From contig CAYOKH010000081.1 of NCBI GenBank assembly GCA_964404505.1, positions 1 to 7,298 on the forward strand: a stretch of DNA of 7,298 bases. Direction: 5' to 3'. Positions 6,558 to 7,298 of the stretch are shown here, piece after piece. The DNA comes from DAOMNN01 sp964404505. GTDB lineage: Bacteria; Pseudomonadota; Gammaproteobacteria; Burkholderiales; Rhodocyclaceae. The position numbers and the translations under genes are program-made. The notes beneath the pieces were generated by a model. That model saw only the letters and a list, made by a program, of their open reading frames with translations. It was not told the DNA's origin and did no database searches. Numbering within the stretch: position 1 is the first letter of the stretch; each line of letters opens with the position of its first letter.

Positions 6558-6574
6558 CCTGACGGCGCTCCCAC
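6552..6574 (-). repeat. REP-like element, copy 1 (inverted)
   Basis: Read on the minus strand this 23-mer begins GTGGGAG, continues as the small hairpin GCGCC-GTCA-GGCGC and ends GAA. A GTGG-type head followed by a short GC palindrome is the classical form of REP (repetitive extragenic palindromic) sequences, which are mobilised by RAYT transposases. It matches copy 2 at 20 of 23 positions in opposite orientation. It lies in the rpoH upstream region, beyond CIRCE. Confidence 0.75.
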
Positions 6575-6602
6575 AGCAGGTTGGCACGGCCTTGCCATCC
6601 GC

Positions 6603-6625
6603 GTGGGAGCGGCGTAAGCCGCGAA
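6603..6625 (+). repeat. REP-like element, copy 2 (direct)
   Basis: On the plus strand the 23-mer begins GTGGGAG, then GCGGC-GTAA-GCCGC, then GAA. Compared with copy 1 it differs at three positions. Two of these (element positions 10 and 17) are opposite partners in the stem, so a C-G pair became G-C and pairing is kept. The heads of the two copies face each other across a 28-nt spacer (6575-6602). That spacer itself contains the dyad TGGCA (6582-6586) / TGCCA (6593-6597). The whole resembles a REP doublet (BIME/REPIN type). Confidence 0.75.
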
Positions 6626-6684
6626 AAACGACCATGCGATGACCCTGGCAACTCCCCCGCATCATCGCCCACGGGAACTTTTAG

Positions 6685-6704
6685 ATATAAGGCAACACTT
6701 ATAT
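6685..6704. promoter_or_regulatory. Perfect 7-6-7 dyad, candidate operator of the downstream gene
   Basis: ATATAAG (6685-6691), a 6-nt spacer GCAACA and CTTATAT (6698-6704) form a perfect inverted repeat. It lies in the only A/T-rich patch of this gap, 26 nt before the ATG at 6731. TATAAG inside the left arm and TATATG at the right edge both resemble -10 boxes, but no good -35 stands upstream of either. The site may be an operator, or an activator site compensating for a weak promoter. The regulator is not recognised. As RNA it could also form a weak 7-bp hairpin. Confidence 0.5.
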
Positions 6705-6730
6705 GTACCCCAATACCAGGAGAACCAATA

Positions 6731-7156
6731 ATGTTCGGACCCATCACCATCCCCTTCGGTGCACGCATGCTGTTCAACGTCATCAAGCTCAAGCCCGGCG
6801 TGGACATGGACGACGTCGAGGTCGCGCTCGGCGAGATGTGCAACGTCGTCAAGGATACCTACGGCGACGATGAGGGCGGATTCATTGCAGGCCAGGTGTT
6901 CCGCTTTTCGGGCTTCGTGTCCGAGGAGGGTTCGCTTGCCGAGGAGAACACGGACGAGCATCTCGCCATCGTGACGTACTGGAAGAGCTATGAGCAGCAC
7001 GAGCGCTCGCACGCCGACGCCGTGTTCAAGCAGAAGTTCTCCGCGCTCGCCCAGATGTGTACGTCCACGAGCGAGCTGGGCTACGAGATGCTGTGGCAGG
7101 GCGAGCCGGAGCCCGCCGCCGGCGCGGTCGAGGGGACATCATCCCTGGGCGTGTGA
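6731..7156 (+). CDS. Uncharacterised 141-aa protein, possibly ABM/Dabb-like dimeric alpha+beta barrel
   Basis: This is a soluble, acidic protein with no signal peptide or membrane segment. The ATG at 6731 has a clear ribosome site, AGGAGA (6718-6723), 7 nt upstream; the frame extends further up but through the REP repeats. I do not recognise a named family. The middle has a pattern of strand (RMLFNVIKLKPGV), helix (VEVALGEMCNVVKDTYG), strand (FIAGQVFRFSGFVS), strand (HLAIVTYWKSYEQHERSHAD) and helix (FKQKFSALAQM). The TYWKS...HERSHAD.VFKQKFS stretch recalls antibiotic-biosynthesis-monooxygenase (ABM) or Dabb proteins, where a Trp and a helix with His residues shape a small-ligand or heme pocket. 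His90 and His94 and Cys37 and Cys110 are candidates for functional residues. The C-terminal 17 or so residues are low-complexity. The gene diverges from rpoH and probably has its own promoter. No enzymatic activity is claimed. Confidence 0.75.
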   Translation: MFGPITIPFGARMLFNVIKLKPGVDMDDVEVALGEMCNVVKDTYGDDEGGFIAGQVFRFSGFVSEEGSLAEENTDEHLAIVTYWKSYEQHERSHADAVFKQKFSALAQMCTSTSELGYEMLWQGEPEPAAGAVEGTSSLGV

Positions 7157-7167
7157 CGGCATGCAGC

Positions 7168-7210
7168 GGCGCAGCGACTCCGGATCGCCGGAGGCCGACG
7201 CTGTGTCGCC
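7168..7210 (+). terminator. GC-rich hairpin after the 141-aa gene, possible terminator
   Basis: A core stem, CTCCGG (7178-7183) / CCGGAG (7188-7193) with loop ATCG, is extended by AGCG (7173-7176) / CGCT (7199-7202) and GGCG (7168-7171) / CGCC (7207-7210) with small internal loops. It begins 12 nt after the stop codon. No T-run follows, so intrinsic termination is not certain. It could be an mRNA-stabilising 3' structure instead. Confidence 0.4.
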
Positions 7211-7234
7211 GCGCGCGCCAGTGCAGGCGCAGTG

Positions 7235-7252
7235 CTTCACTCCCTTCACTCC
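7235..7252. repeat. Tandem 9-bp repeat
   Basis: CTTCACTCC occurs twice in immediate tandem (7235-7243 and 7244-7252) in the non-coding 3' end of the window. It may be a duplicated protein-binding half-site or simple slippage; nothing in the sequence decides. Confidence 0.6.
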
Positions 7253-7276
7253 GGGTGAGGCTCTCGGACCCCCCAT

Positions 7277-7292
7277 GTTGCGCGCACGCAAC
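7277..7292. other. Hairpin followed by a ribosome-site-like AGGAGA at the window end
   Basis: GTTGCG (7277-7282) and CGCAAC (7287-7292) form a 6-bp stem with loop CGCA. AGGAGA (7293-7298) follows at once and is the same ribosome-site sequence used by the 141-aa gene. A gene probably starts just beyond the window, and the hairpin would lie in its leader. The start codon is not visible. Confidence 0.35.
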
Positions 7293-7298
7293 AGGAGA

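Noticed and set aside
6473..6598. N-terminal extension of RpoH up to 6598
   Set aside because: It would translate the CIRCE operator and part of a REP element; the ATG at 6472 has a strong ribosome site and gives the normal RpoH length.
6581..6730. Earlier start (6581) for the 141-aa protein
   Set aside because: The added residues come from the REP repeats and promoter region; ATG 6731 has a proper ribosome site.
7275..7298. ATG at 7275 as the start of a gene running off the window
   Set aside because: It is preceded by CGGACCCCCC with no ribosome site, and the AGGAGA just after it suggests a later start outside the window.

Overview
The window is a dense, high-GC stretch of a proteobacterial chromosome. 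It carries most of an aa3-type (heme-copper) cytochrome c oxidase cluster, followed by the heat-shock sigma factor gene rpoH and one uncharacterised gene. Gene order and protein sequences point to Betaproteobacteria, most likely a Rhodocyclales- or Burkholderiales-like lineage. The supporting signs are the coxA / 36-aa micro-gene / ctaG / DUF2970 / coxC order, an inverted DUF2909 gene, then SURF1, a Sco-like protein, ctaB, sco and convergent rpoH. This placement rests on remembered synteny and not on a search.

Layout: 1-597 is the 3' end of ctaD (COX1). It is followed by a 36-residue membrane micro-protein, ctaG (COX11, Cu-B insertion), a DUF2970 membrane protein and ctaE (COX3), all co-oriented with very short or overlapping junctions. 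A small two-helix DUF2909 gene then lies on the minus strand (2426-2620). It diverges from the second plus-strand block: SURF1, a membrane-anchored thioredoxin/Sco-like protein, ctaB (heme O synthase) and a Sco lipoprotein. The ctaA/COX15 heme A synthase gene, which I would expect just before ctaB, is absent; only a structured 82-nt gap is there. A hairpin separates sco from convergent rpoH (5624-6472, minus).

The rpoH leader contains a perfect CIRCE operator (9-9-9), so this sigma-32 gene appears to be under HrcA control. The 258-nt divergent region beyond it holds a head-facing pair of REP-like 23-mers with a compensatory base-pair change, and a perfect 7-6-7 dyad in front of an uncharacterised 141-aa protein (6731-7156). 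That protein resembles the ABM/Dabb alpha+beta-barrel class. The last 142 nt hold a GC-rich hairpin, a tandem 9-mer and a leader-like hairpin that probably precedes a gene outside the window.

Functionally, the first 5.6 kb is an oxidase construction kit. It has two visible structural subunits (COX1, COX3), copper delivery (CtaG, Sco, possibly the Sco-like protein), heme handling (CtaB, SURF1) and three small membrane proteins of unclear role. I see no wholly new system. The features most worth following up are the CIRCE-rpoH wiring, the missing heme A synthase, the REP pair and the uncharacterised final gene with its operator-like dyad.
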